The notes beneath the pieces were generated by a model that was not told where the DNA came from, made no database searches, and was given only the letters and a program-made list of their open reading frames with translations. The position numbers and the translations under genes were made by a program. DNA of 42,023 nt. Source: Candidatus Electrothrix gigas (GTDB taxonomy: Bacteria > Desulfobacterota > Desulfobulbia > Desulfobulbales > Desulfobulbaceae). The stretch's first letter is position 1; each line of letters begins with the position of its first letter. Shown here piece after piece: positions 7,121-16,700 of the stretch. The stretch is from NCBI GenBank assembly GCA_022766165.1, contig QYLO01000026.1, forward strand, positions 1 to 42,023. Reading direction: 5' to 3'.

Positions 7121-8300
7121 CGGAGGCATCCTTTTCTGCCTGCGCTTTGGCATAGGCCGTAGCAGCGCATTCATTCTTTCCAATATCAAGTATTTCTGCC
7201 TGGTCATTATCGACCTGCTTTTTATGAGCATTGAGTAACCTGATAACAGCATATTCCTCGGGTTGCGCTCGCATATTGTCTTGGATAAAACGGATAAAAT
7301 CCGCCTGATTACTAATGGCGTAGATTGCCTTGTTTCGTTCAATGGCATCTCCAAGAGACGTGGTAAAGAGAAGATCTTCATTTGCCTCTTCCCAGTTCAT
7401 ATAATGACCAGGGAGAACCGCAAGATCTTGATCAAGTTTTTTTATCATGCCAATAGTGGTATAGAGCAGAATTGCCCAGTCTTCTGCTTGGCCACCAAGA
7501 TCTGGACGTCCCACTGAGGCGATGAAAACCGTGTCACCAGAGATCATCTGTTGTTCGTTGATAATATATGAGGTTGAACCTGGAGTATGACCTGGAGTAA
7601 AAAGCACCCTGACTGTTGGCCCGCTGTTCTCGTCTGTAAATCGATGGATTTCACCATCAACAACTGGTGTATAGGGATTATTTGAGTCACCAAAATCTTT
7701 TTCATTGCCATAAAATACAGCGCCAGTTTTTTCAGCAATTAGCCTAGAACCTGAGATATAGTCTGCCTGAAGATGGGTTTCAAAGGTCTTGGTGATAGTG
7801 CAGCCTTTTTCTGCGGCAAAGTTGAGATAAAAATCAATATTACGCGACGGGTCAAACAGCATCATTTCATCCTGAGAGATAAGGCCATAAGAACATGATG
7901 CCTTGGCTGGTCGAATAAACTGATAGAGTTGATAGCCGTCTTGATCGTCTTGATCGCTGACCAGTTTTGGTATCAGCATATTTCCCCAGCTTTTAAAGCC
8001 TCCAGCAAGGTAGCTCACATCGCTAAAACCGTGCTTATCAAGAATTTCTGCAACATATTTTGCAGACCCCTCTTTGGCGCAGACAATGCAAATACGACGA
8101 TTGGCTGGCACACGTGCCACTGATTCTTTTTCTGCCTCCATAAAGTCATAATAGGAGACGTTGTGCAGTTCAAAAGGATAGGGTGATTCTATGTGAAAGC
8201 GGGCATAATCTTTTTCGTTACGCACATCAAGAACAACAAGATCTTCTTTTTGTATAAGCCATTGAAACAGATCAATTGCCTGGTAGTTGTAAATTGCCAT
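7107..8300 (-). CDS. Rhodanese-metallo-beta-lactamase fusion (persulfide dioxygenase/CstB-like)
   Basis: 397 residues in two parts. Residues ~5-110 are a rhodanese domain with active-site Cys74 (CIVCAKEGSA). Residues ~125-330 are an ETHE1-type metallo-beta-lactamase domain. By family knowledge these proteins oxidise persulfides or move sulfane sulfur. The probable iron ligands of the ETHE1 type are kept: His176 (THLQADYISG), His238 (TPGHTPGS) and Asp256 (SGDTVF), plus His299 (LPGHY). The family HxHxDH motif is altered to HxQxDY, so the second and fourth positions are lost. Domain order is rhodanese first, the reverse of many known fusions. The ribosome site AGGAGTTCC fits the ATG at 8300. Confidence 0.87.
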   Translation of the reverse strand: MAIYNYQAIDLFQWLIQKEDLVVLDVRNEKDYARFHIESPYPFELHNVSYYDFMEAEKESVARVPANRRICIVCAKEGSAKYVAEILDKHGFSDVSYLAGGFKSWGNMLIPKLVSDQDDQDGYQLYQFIRPAKASCSYGLISQDEMMLFDPSRNIDFYLNFAAEKGCTITKTFETHLQADYISGSRLIAEKTGAVFYGNEKDFGDSNNPYTPVVDGEIHRFTDENSGPTVRVLFTPGHTPGSTSYIINEQQMISGDTVFIASVGRPDLGGQAEDWAILLYTTIGMIKKLDQDLAVLPGHYMNWEEANEDLLFTTSLGDAIERNKAIYAISNQADFIRFIQDNMRAQPEEYAVIRLLNAHKKQVDNDQAEILDIGKNECAATAYAKAQAEKDASDASS

Positions 8301-8463
8301 AAGGAACTCCTACGTACTAGATTACTGATTAATATTTTTATATATAACATTCATTTCACTGATTTCACCGCAATAACAGACAAGCACATTGTGGTAAATC
8401 CAGCGTGCAGGATAGAAGTTATAAGGTGAGAGGGTTATAAGGTTATAAGGAGAAGATAGCGTT

Positions 8464-8592
8464 GTGGATGTATTTTGTCGAGCTGAGAATGAATATCCTG
8501 ATTTTTTTTCCTGTGTCCAACAACAACATCGTGTGGTTCAAAATTTTTTTATTGAGCAAAACGGGAAGACTTCTCTGTATATTTTGAAATAG
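8464..8592 (+). CDS. Possible 42-codon small ORF or gene remnant
   Basis: GTG start with AAGGAGAAG about 8-10 bp upstream, running to TAG. The product begins VDVFCRAENEYPDFFSCVQQ and ends NGKTSLYILK. It faintly recalls the region around the catalytic Asp of IS4-type transposases but is too short to assign. It could be a real small protein, a transposase scrap or chance. Confidence 0.22.
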   Translation: MDVFCRAENEYPDFFSCVQQQHRVVQNFFIEQNGKTSLYILK

Positions 8593-8856
8593 ATTCGCAT
8601 TATCGATACCAGTTCACTCAATTCTTGAACACCTGTGTGGAACATGATATGCTCCTTTGCAAGGATATATTGCAGGAGTATTTCTGAATATTTCTGTATG
8701 TCTTCTCTTTATTTTGTTATTTATAAAAACGAACTGCTTGTTCCAACTCGTTAATATTAAGTTGTGTTTTTCTCACGCACTGTGTAAAATCTTTGATATA
8801 CTTCAGTGTACATGGCTCACCTCCTTGGCGTGAGACAGTAAGACATGAAAAAGGGG

Positions 8857-8880
8857 AGGATGACTCCCAAGAGTCATTCT
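8857..8880 (+). promoter_or_regulatory. Leader hairpin before hemerythrin gene
   Basis: AGGATGACTC at 8857-8866 pairs with GAGTCATTCT at 8871-8880 across a CCAA tetraloop (one G-U pair). No T-run follows, so it is not a standard terminator. It lies 40 bp upstream of the chosen start and may affect mRNA stability or translation. Confidence 0.4.
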
Positions 8881-8920
8881 GTACTTTCATATAAAAAAAC
8901 CATATTACATGGAGAAAAAA

Positions 8921-9328
8921 ATGCTTTATCCTTGGAAAGATGAATACAGCGTAGGTGTTTCACGTTTTGATAATCATCATAAAAAGCTTTTTGATATTGC
9001 CAATGAGTTGCATAATATGATGAAAACCGGCAAAGGGGCAGAAGTTATTGAAACTTCACTGAGAGAACTGATTGATTATACGAAATATCATCTTGCTGAA
9101 GAGGAAAGAGCTTTGGAAAGAATAGGGTATTCTGCTATCTCTTCGCATAAGAGGGCGCATGCTCTTTTTACAAAAGAGTTAAATAACGCATTGGCAGAAA
9201 TAGAGAACGGACGAGCGCAGTTTGTGGTTGTTAAAGTCTCTAAAATGGTTATTGACTGGCTGATTGATCATATTTTCGTTATTGACCACAAGTATACTGC
9301 CGAGATGAATGCTGCTGGAATACATTAG
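8921..9328 (+). CDS. Bacteriohemerythrin
   Basis: A 135-residue non-heme di-iron oxygen-binding protein. All expected ligands can be seen: His20 (FDNHHKKLFD), His57 and Glu61 (YHLAEEE), His76 and His80 (SHKRAH), His117 and Asp122 (HIFVID). Single-domain hemerythrins store or sense O2 in microaerobic and anaerobic bacteria. I prefer the second ATG (8921, MLYPWKDEYSVGV): GGAG lies 6 bp upstream and the length fits the family. The ATG at 8909 would add MEKK. The gene stands alone, with a long leader upstream. Confidence 0.93.
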   Translation: MLYPWKDEYSVGVSRFDNHHKKLFDIANELHNMMKTGKGAEVIETSLRELIDYTKYHLAEEERALERIGYSAISSHKRAHALFTKELNNALAEIENGRAQFVVVKVSKMVIDWLIDHIFVIDHKYTAEMNAAGIH

Positions 9329-9703
9329 CAGGCTGTCAGTACCAGGCTGCCAGGCTGTTACATCCCTTTGAGGTCTTCAAGCTGTCCTTGAAGGTGTTGT
9401 CATTGTAATGCAATACCGAATTTTTATATAAAAGTACCGAGCGGCTTTCATACTTTGTTATCCGCTCCCAAACAAGGAGGGATGGGGATTATATATAAAA
9501 ATATCAGGCGACTTCTTGGGGTCACTTGAAAAACTTTTATGATTACTGTCTCATCTTTCTTGGGGGATGGGATGGATATTATTATGGGCAACTATCCTGT
9601 TTTTTATTTAACTTCTGGATCAGTGTCTTAAACAGAGGCGGAGCGGGACGGTCGTGTCGCTGGTCTACTGCTTCTCATTTACGACTTTTCACTTCTCTAT
9701 TCT
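9329..9703. other. 375-bp gap before the kinase cluster
   Basis: No supported gene. It contains repeated GGCTG words just after the hemerythrin stop, a 7-bp palindrome with a 5-nt loop (CTTCAAG / CTTGAAG, 9375-9393) that could end the hemerythrin mRNA although no T-run follows, and a CTCCC...GGAGGGAT element at about 9464-9483 related to other hairpins in the window. The promoter of the signalling cluster presumably lies here but I cannot place it. Confidence 0.35.
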
Positions 9704-12700
9704 ATGCAAAGCGAAAGCGTTCCCTTTTACAGGCGGCTCCGTTTCAGCATGATGCTTACGGTCCTGGTGTTGGTTACCTTAATCAGCGGAACCAGTATCT
9801 TGATAAGCTATTATGTGACTGGTCAAAAAATAGAAAGGGATGTTGCAACAGAATTTCTTAATACGGAAAGGGTTGCCAATACTTTTTTTAAACTGTTTCG
9901 TCAACAGCTACTCTTAACTGCTGAGGGGATAGCCAATGAGCTGATTTTGCGACAGATACAGAATGTACAGACAGGCAAACAGCAGTCTTTAGTGGCGATG
10001 TTCCGCTCCTTGCAAGAGAAAGAAAGAGACGGACTTCACTTTCTGAGTAATGATAACGGTGAAGTTTTTCTTTTTTCCGATAAAGACACTGATACTGTCG
10101 CATCATTATTTCGTCATAAGCTTATTCAAAAGAGGCTGAAAAATGGTAACTCCTTTACTACTATAGTAAAGATTACAGCTCATCAAGATATAAAACAGGA
10201 ACAACGACTTGGACAGCATTCTTTTTATATAGTTGCCGCTGTTCCTGTGAAGTTACCCTCTTCCAACCAGCGTTTTTTTGTTTTTAGCTGCTTTCTGATA
10301 GATGACTCCTTTTTATTGCGTTTTCCAATATATTCTCAAATGGATATAACGCTCGTGAGTGATAATATTATTGTTGCAACGACGCTTCCCCCAGAAAAAA
10401 AATCCCATAGGCAGGGAGATACCTCTTCTCTGTATAATTCATCCGTCCTGTTACCTGGAGCTATTGAACTCATACATGAAAGTTCTTTTTTTAAAGAGAA
10501 GATGTATGTGAAAATTAAATATATCCCAGGAGTAGAAAACAGCACAACCAGTTTTTTTATTCTCTCTCATCCTTCCAAGCTGGTTCTTGCCACCAAGAAA
10601 GAATTTGGTCAGCATTTTATCATTATTCTTTTAGTTGGTCTCTGTTGTTCGATAATATTGATTTTTTTCATTACAGGTTCAGTTCTTAATCCGATTAAAG
10701 AGTTGAAGCAGCTTGTTGATCAGATCAGTGAAGGGAATTTGGGGAATAGGATTCAGTCCAGTGTAAGTAACGAATTTACCCCATTGATTAATCAATTCAA
10801 TAATATGTTGAATTTGATTCAACGTAAGGATGAAGAGCTTTGGGATATTGTTGAGGTTAAAACCACTGAACTGAGGCAACGAAATGTTTTTATAGATAAC
10901 CTGTTGCGTTCCTCACAGGTCATGGGGATTGTGGCCACAGATATGAACTTGGTTGTCACCTATTTTAATCCCGTGGCAGAGAAGCTTTTTGGCTTTAAAG
11001 CTCAAGATGTTGTTGGCAAAAAAGTGACGGAGTTCCATCCTCATATAAAAAATCGTGAGGAGCAGTTTAATACTTTAATTGATAATGCGCTGCGAAAGGG
11101 TTCGTATACCTTTACTGTTGGAATGTCTGACCTTCTTGATAAGAATAATATTGAGGATGAAATACAGGAAGACAACAAAAAAGGTATAGGTAAAGGTAAA
11201 GGTAAAGGTAAAGCTAAAGCTAAAGCTGCTGCTGATAGGCAACATAAGGGCGAGAGGGAACAACGTATTATTGAGGTCTATCTTTCGCCCATTAAGGCTA
11301 AGGGGAATAAGCGGCGGGATAATGCAAGCGGACTCATGCTGATGGCTCAGGATATCACCACGGCCAGACGAATGGATGAGCGTCTCCACTCCGCCCTAGA
11401 AGAGCTAAAGGTTATCCTCGACAACACCATGCTCGGGCTTATTCTGGTACAGAATGAGCGGATCGTCCGAGTAAATACGACCTTTGAAAGCATGTTTGGC
11501 TATTCTTTTGATGAAATTGTGAACATGCCTTGGTCTCGTTTTCGCTCTGCTATTTTTGCCGGAAAAGAGGCGGAATGTTGGGATGGTAGCGGACGAATGT
11601 TTTCTATGGTGAAAAAAACAGCCCTTGGGATCAGGACGCAGCAGCCCTTTTGGAGTAAGGTTCGCCAGGTTTCTATTGGCAAAGATAGGTATAAGGAAAC
11701 CAAGAGAGAACTGTATCTTTTCGAAGATATGAGTAGCCAAACTGAGATGTTTGAAAAAATACAACGTCTCAGTCAAGCTGTGGAGCAAAGCTCGAACTCG
11801 GTTGTCATTACCAGCATTGATGGCGTCATAGAATACGTCAACAGAACCTTTGTCAGTACAACTGGCTATGATGCACATGAGATCATTGATCAGAGCTTAG
11901 AGATACTGGCCCCGACAAAGGCTGAAGTTGATGTGTATAAAAAAATGTGGTCCACTGTTCGAGCTGGTAAAGAGTGGGTAGGGGAGTTAGTCAATAAAAA
12001 GAAAGATGGAGACTTTTATGAGGAAAATGTTGTTGCCTCGCCGATTCGTAATGAAGAAGATGAAATAACTCATATTATTGTTACAAAAGAAAATATAACA
12101 GATTTGAAAAAAGCTCGACAGCAGGCAGATAGTGCGAATAGGGCAAAAAGCGAATTTTTGGCCAACATGAGTCATGAAATTCGTACACCTATGAACTCCA
12201 TTATCGGAATGACCGAGCTTCTGTTAGAGACGACATTGCTTCCTGAGCAAAAAGGATATGTTGAAAATGTCAACAGTTCAGCAAGTGTCCTTTTGTCTCT
12301 TATCAATGATATTCTTGACTTTTCAAAAATTGAGGCAGGTAAATTGGAACTTGATTATCGTCCTTTTAAGCCTCAACAACTGGTCGAAGAGGTTGTTGAG
12401 ACATTAAAAATCCTAGCGGAGCAAAAGGGGATTGAACTCCTTGTAAACGTTGTGAATGATGATGACTGCTATCCGTTGGGAGATTCCTTACGGATTCGTC
12501 AGGTCTTGCTGAATCTCGTTGGTAATGCGATTAAATTTACCCATAAGGGAAATGTAACACTTGAGGCAACGATTCGCTCTACCCATGCTAATTACTGTTC
12601 AGCAAGTTTTACGATCAGTGATACAGGTATTGGCATTTCTCAGGATCAGCAGGAAAATATTTTTGCTAACTTTACCCAGGCTGACAGCTCTATCACCCGT

Positions 12701-13708
12701 GATTTTGGGGGAACTGGCCTTGGCCTTGCCATCAGTAATCGCCTTCTCCAGCTTATGGGAAGTGAAATTTACCTGAAAAGCACCTTGGGAGTTGGGAGTG
12801 TTTTTTCTTTTAACATCTTGTTAGAAGAGGGGAAACATCCCGAGGCCGGTACAGAACAACAGCAGGAGATTGTACCTGATTCTCAGCGATGCCTTGATGT
12901 TTTGCTGGTTGAAGATAACCCGGCAAACCAGCGACTGGCCGTGATAATCCTTGAAAAACAAGGGCAGCAGGTTACAGTGGCCAATAATGGCCTTGAGGCC
13001 CTTTCCTATTTAAGTCGTCAGCATTTTGATCTTATCTTTATGGATATGCAGATGCCAGTTATGGACGGCTTAACAGCTACCCGCTATATACGTCAGGTTG
13101 AAAAGGGAATAGCCATTGATTTACCTGAGCTTGATTCTGTTGCAGAACAGCTTCATGATCGTCTTATTGATAAGCATGTGTATATTGTTGCTGTTACAGC
13201 TAATGCCATGTATGAAGACCGTAAGCAATGTCTTGAGGCTGGTATGGACGAGTATCTCAGTAAGCCCTATAAAAAATATTCTCTTTTAAAGATATTGCAT
13301 AATTTTGATGAGAACAATGCAAAGGCGGCCTCTTCGTTGCCGTCTAAAAAGGACCAGGAAAAAGAAGAGGAAGAGGAGATAGCAGTGGTTGTATGGGATG
13401 AGGTGATGCAGCATCTTATGAAGCAGTTTGAACTGGAACAGGAAGACGCAGAAACAGTACTCTCCACCTATGCCGACTCGCTTACTCAAGGACTTGTTGA
13501 TCTGAGAAAGAATATGGAAAATGGCGAGGGTATCGAAGGAGGACGTCAGGCCCATGCTATGAAAGGAGGATTGCTCAATCTTGGGCTGAGTGAACTGGCT
13601 GAGACCGCATTTGTTCTCGAAAAAGAACTGCCAAAGGAAATAGAACAACGGCATTTTTCTTTACTAGAAAAACTTGCTCAGGCTCTGAAAGGGCTTATTG
13701 TGGTGTAA
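9704..13708 (+). CDS. Giant hybrid sensor histidine kinase with REC and Hpt domains
   Basis: 1334 residues. Order: TM1 (~14-37), a periplasmic sensor of ~265 residues, TM2 (~305-328), HAMP (~325-380), three PAS regions (~395-560, 570-690, 695-805), HisKA with phospho-acceptor His824 (SHEIRTPMNSI), HATPase with DTGIGIS and GGTGLGL, REC with Asp1114 (MDMQMPVMDG) and a C-terminal Hpt with His1284 (AHAMKGG). It therefore carries a complete His-Asp-His relay and needs only a final receiver. PAS1 holds a Lys/Gly/Ala insert coded by hexanucleotide repeats (11183-11236). The start lacks a clear ribosome site; ATGs at codons 16-17 are alternatives. The adjacent cluster supplies several candidate receivers. 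The ligand is unknown. Confidence 0.93.
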   Translation: MQSESVPFYRRLRFSMMLTVLVLVTLISGTSILISYYVTGQKIERDVATEFLNTERVANTFFKLFRQQLLLTAEGIANELILRQIQNVQTGKQQSLVAMFRSLQEKERDGLHFLSNDNGEVFLFSDKDTDTVASLFRHKLIQKRLKNGNSFTTIVKITAHQDIKQEQRLGQHSFYIVAAVPVKLPSSNQRFFVFSCFLIDDSFLLRFPIYSQMDITLVSDNIIVATTLPPEKKSHRQGDTSSLYNSSVLLPGAIELIHESSFFKEKMYVKIKYIPGVENSTTSFFILSHPSKLVLATKKEFGQHFIIILLVGLCCSIILIFFITGSVLNPIKELKQLVDQISEGNLGNRIQSSVSNEFTPLINQFNNMLNLIQRKDEELWDIVEVKTTELRQRNVFIDNLLRSSQVMGIVATDMNLVVTYFNPVAEKLFGFKAQDVVGKKVTEFHPHIKNREEQFNTLIDNALRKGSYTFTVGMSDLLDKNNIEDEIQEDNKKGIGKGKGKGKAKAKAAADRQHKGEREQRIIEVYLSPIKAKGNKRRDNASGLMLMAQDITTARRMDERLHSALEELKVILDNTMLGLILVQNERIVRVNTTFESMFGYSFDEIVNMPWSRFRSAIFAGKEAECWDGSGRMFSMVKKTALGIRTQQPFWSKVRQVSIGKDRYKETKRELYLFEDMSSQTEMFEKIQRLSQAVEQSSNSVVITSIDGVIEYVNRTFVSTTGYDAHEIIDQSLEILAPTKAEVDVYKKMWSTVRAGKEWVGELVNKKKDGDFYEENVVASPIRNEEDEITHIIVTKENITDLKKARQQADSANRAKSEFLANMSHEIRTPMNSIIGMTELLLETTLLPEQKGYVENVNSSASVLLSLINDILDFSKIEAGKLELDYRPFKPQQLVEEVVETLKILAEQKGIELLVNVVNDDDCYPLGDSLRIRQVLLNLVGNAIKFTHKGNVTLEATIRSTHANYCSASFTISDTGIGISQDQQENIFANFTQADSSITRDFGGTGLGLAISNRLLQLMGSEIYLKSTLGVGSVFSFNILLEEGKHPEAGTEQQQEIVPDSQRCLDVLLVEDNPANQRLAVIILEKQGQQVTVANNGLEALSYLSRQHFDLIFMDMQMPVMDGLTATRYIRQVEKGIAIDLPELDSVAEQLHDRLIDKHVYIVAVTANAMYEDRKQCLEAGMDEYLSKPYKKYSLLKILHNFDENNAKAASSLPSKKDQEKEEEEEIAVVVWDEVMQHLMKQFELEQEDAETVLSTYADSLTQGLVDLRKNMENGEGIEGGRQAHAMKGGLLNLGLSELAETAFVLEKELPKEIEQRHFSLLEKLAQALKGLIVV
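11183..11236 (+). repeat. GGTAAA/GCTAAA hexanucleotide tandem repeats
   Basis: Tandem 6-bp units (GGTAAA then GCTAAA, grading into GCTGCT) inside PAS1 of the first kinase encode a GKGKGKGKAKAKAAA segment. Because units are 6 bp, copy-number change would alter length without breaking the frame. Confidence 0.8.
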
Positions 13709-13742
13709 TTTCTATGGATGAAATTGCTGCGGAGCAGAGTAA

Positions 13743-16700
13743 ATGAAGTATAGCAATATAGTTTTTGTATACATAGTCATGGCGATAAGCCTAGTTGTTC
13801 TCGTGTCTTTTGGCGGCGGCCTTGTTTTCTACATGCATCAACAGGATCTTGTGCGAGAAGATATCAAGACCTACCGATACTCTCTGAGCCAAGAGGCTGA
13901 ACGTATTCGCCAGACATTTGATCAAATAGATGGTGTTTCACGGTTGTTGTCAGATAATCCTGTTATCATCAGCATGATGAATAGTTATGTATATCATGTT
14001 GATCCATCGGAAGTGGCTCAAAAAATAGTAAAGAAAAATTTAAGATCTGTTGCAGATATTAAGAATATCACAGAAGTTTTCTTGCTTGATGTTGAAGGAA
14101 AATGTGTTTACGGAACTGTACCTGAAACAATAGGCAAGGACTTTGGCTTTGCAGGTTTTTTTCATGATGCCATCATGGAATATGATCTCTATGCCTCCAT
14201 GAACCTTACTACCAAGCAGAATGAAGTGTATTATGCCCGGGCCATTAAGAATGGTAACCGTCCGCTTGGGGTTGTGGTTCTGAAGATAAGTTTGGATATT
14301 TTTCATCTTCGCTCCTTTAGTACAGCCTTTACCGCTACACCGCCTAAGCCGGAAGAGATGCGCATTGGCCTATCTACAGATAATAATATTCTTTTTGACA
14401 CTTCACAAGCCCTTGTTGCCCTACAACCACTTACGGAAGATAAGCTTAAGAGATTACAGCTCAGTCAGCAATTTCCTCTGGATAAGATTAAGTTATTAGG
14501 CTTTACGCCCTCTGGCTTGGATACGCTATCAACACTTGGTTTTTTAAGCAAAAAAGACTCGGAAGGTTTTGAATATTATCTATTTTTTCAGCCGTTGGTT
14601 GAGGATGAACTTGCTCTGATCCATATTGTGAAAAAGACCTGGTTTGAGAAAAATTATCGTCCAGCCTCCTTCAGGTTGTCAAGTTTTATCATGTTGCTGT
14701 GCTTGATGTTAGTTATTATGCTTGCTCTGCTGTACATGGCAAACAGGCGTCATCGGCAGGCATTATTGGTAGCAGCGACATTGGAACGTGAGTCGAAACA
14801 ACGGATCTTAGATAAAGAAAAATATGAGGCTATTATTAATCGGAGTCCCCAAGGCTTTTGGTTAAGTGATTTTGAATCTGGCATAATTATTGAGGTCAAC
14901 CAAAGTCTTTGTCAACTCTTGCAGCGATCAGCAAAAGATATTATTGGTCATAATACCAATGAATTTCTCATAACAAAGGAGACGTACTCTGAAAAGGGAG
15001 AAAATGCCGTTTCACAGGAGGGACAATTACGCTTAGAAGATGAGAAGATGTTATATGTTCTGATAACCTCTTCCTGTATCACGCCACCCGGGAGTACAAG
15101 GAAGACCTGTTTTTCCTTTTTTACAGATATTTCCGAGCGAAAAAAAGAACAAGAGCAACTCTTTCTCTTTTCTCAGGCAGTTGAGCAGAGTACCAGCGCT
15201 ATTGTTATTACGGATAGCCATGCGGATATTGTCTATACAAATCCATTTTTTACCGAATTAACAGGCTGTACTCGTGAAGAACTGTACGGTAAAAATCCAG
15301 ATATTTTGACTGCTGGAGAAAAGGATACAGCTGTCAGTAAAGAAATATGGCATACAATTAAACAAGGAGGTACTTGGAAGGGGTTTCTGCGAAATACCAG
15401 AAAAGACGGGACACTGTATTGGGAAGGACAGACGGTTTGCCCGTTGTATGATCAATCGAATCAGAAGATCAGCTATTACCTTGCGATAAAAAATGATATT
15501 ACCCATCGGCTTAACTTAGAAAAAGAACTGAAGGCGCAGTTGGCCAAGCTTGAACTTATTGTTGAACATGCTGCCATAGGTATTGTTCGGGTTATTGGAA
15601 CTGACTTTGTTTGGGCAAGCGGAGTGGCGGCCAAGATGTTCGGCTACAGTGATAAAGATGCCTTTGTGGCAAGTTCACCTGCTCTGCTTTTTGATAATCA
15701 GGAAGTCTTTGAAAAGGCATATAATCAAGTATTACTCTCTTTTGAGAGTAATCGTGTCTTTCAGGAAGATTATTTAATGCGTCGTCGGGATGGAAGCCAG
15801 TTTTGGTGTTCCTTGACAGCGAAAATAATTGATCATACTGATTCGGAACAGGGGGCAATCTGGATCACTAAGAATATCAGCCGGCAAAAGGAAGAGGAAC
15901 AGCAGCTTCAACTGGCACGAGACAGGGCCGAACAGGCTAATCAGGCAAAAAATGATTTTCTTGCCAACATGAGTCATGAATTTCGTACCCCCATGCATGC
16001 TATTATCGGTATGAGTACCTTAGCACTGGGGACCCCTCTTGATAAACAGCAGCAATACTATATAGGGACGGTGAATAAGGCAGCTAAATCTCTCCAGGAT
16101 ATGTTGAATGATATTCTTGATTTTTCAAAAATAGAACAGGAGAGATTTCGACTGAAGCCGGCCATTTTTCGGCTTAAAGAGAGTGTTCAAGATACCGTGC
16201 AAATACTCAAATATCAGGCTCAGGACAAGGGCTTGGATTTACATTATACTATTGATCCCAAGGTGCCTCGTTCTTTGTATGGCGATGCAAAGCGTTTGCG
16301 TCAGATCCTTATTAACTTGCTGAACAACAGCATCAAGTTTAGCGAAAAAGGAACCGTTACCCTTCAGATTTTTCTTCAGGAGAGTAACGATAATGACGCC
16401 CTGTTGGAGTTTCAAGTCAAGGATAATGGTATTGGTATTGCAAAGGAAAAATTGAAGTATATTTTTGACCCATTTTTTCAAGCAGACGGCAGTACGAGCA
16501 GAGATTTTGAAGGAACTGGTTTAGGGTTGACTGTTTGTTACAGATTATGCAAGATGATGGGCGGAGATATCGGTGTTGAGAGTACGCTTGGTCAGGGAAG
16601 TACCTTCACCTTTACTGCTCGTTTTAAGCGAGTTCATGAACTCAATTCCCCTCATCTGGAGAGTACACTAGAGCAAAATGTAGCACAGCAAGGTTTACGT

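Larger units (their letters stand above)
8301..8920. promoter_or_regulatory. 620-bp gap upstream of hemerythrin gene
   Basis: Divergent region between the rhodanese fusion and bacteriohemerythrin. It holds a possible 42-codon ORF (8464-8592), a possible promoter for hemerythrin (TTGTGT at 8762-8767, 17-bp spacer, TAAAAT at 8785-8790), a CTCAC/GTGAG hairpin at 8816-8834, and a 10-bp-stem hairpin at 8857-8880 in the leader just before the start codon. I recognise no named riboswitch. Confidence 0.35.

Noticed and set aside
9526..9861. 111-codon ORF overlapping the start of the first kinase
   Set aside because: No ribosome site, composition rich in Cys/Trp/Tyr, and half of it overlaps the kinase in another frame; I treat the first part as non-coding leader.
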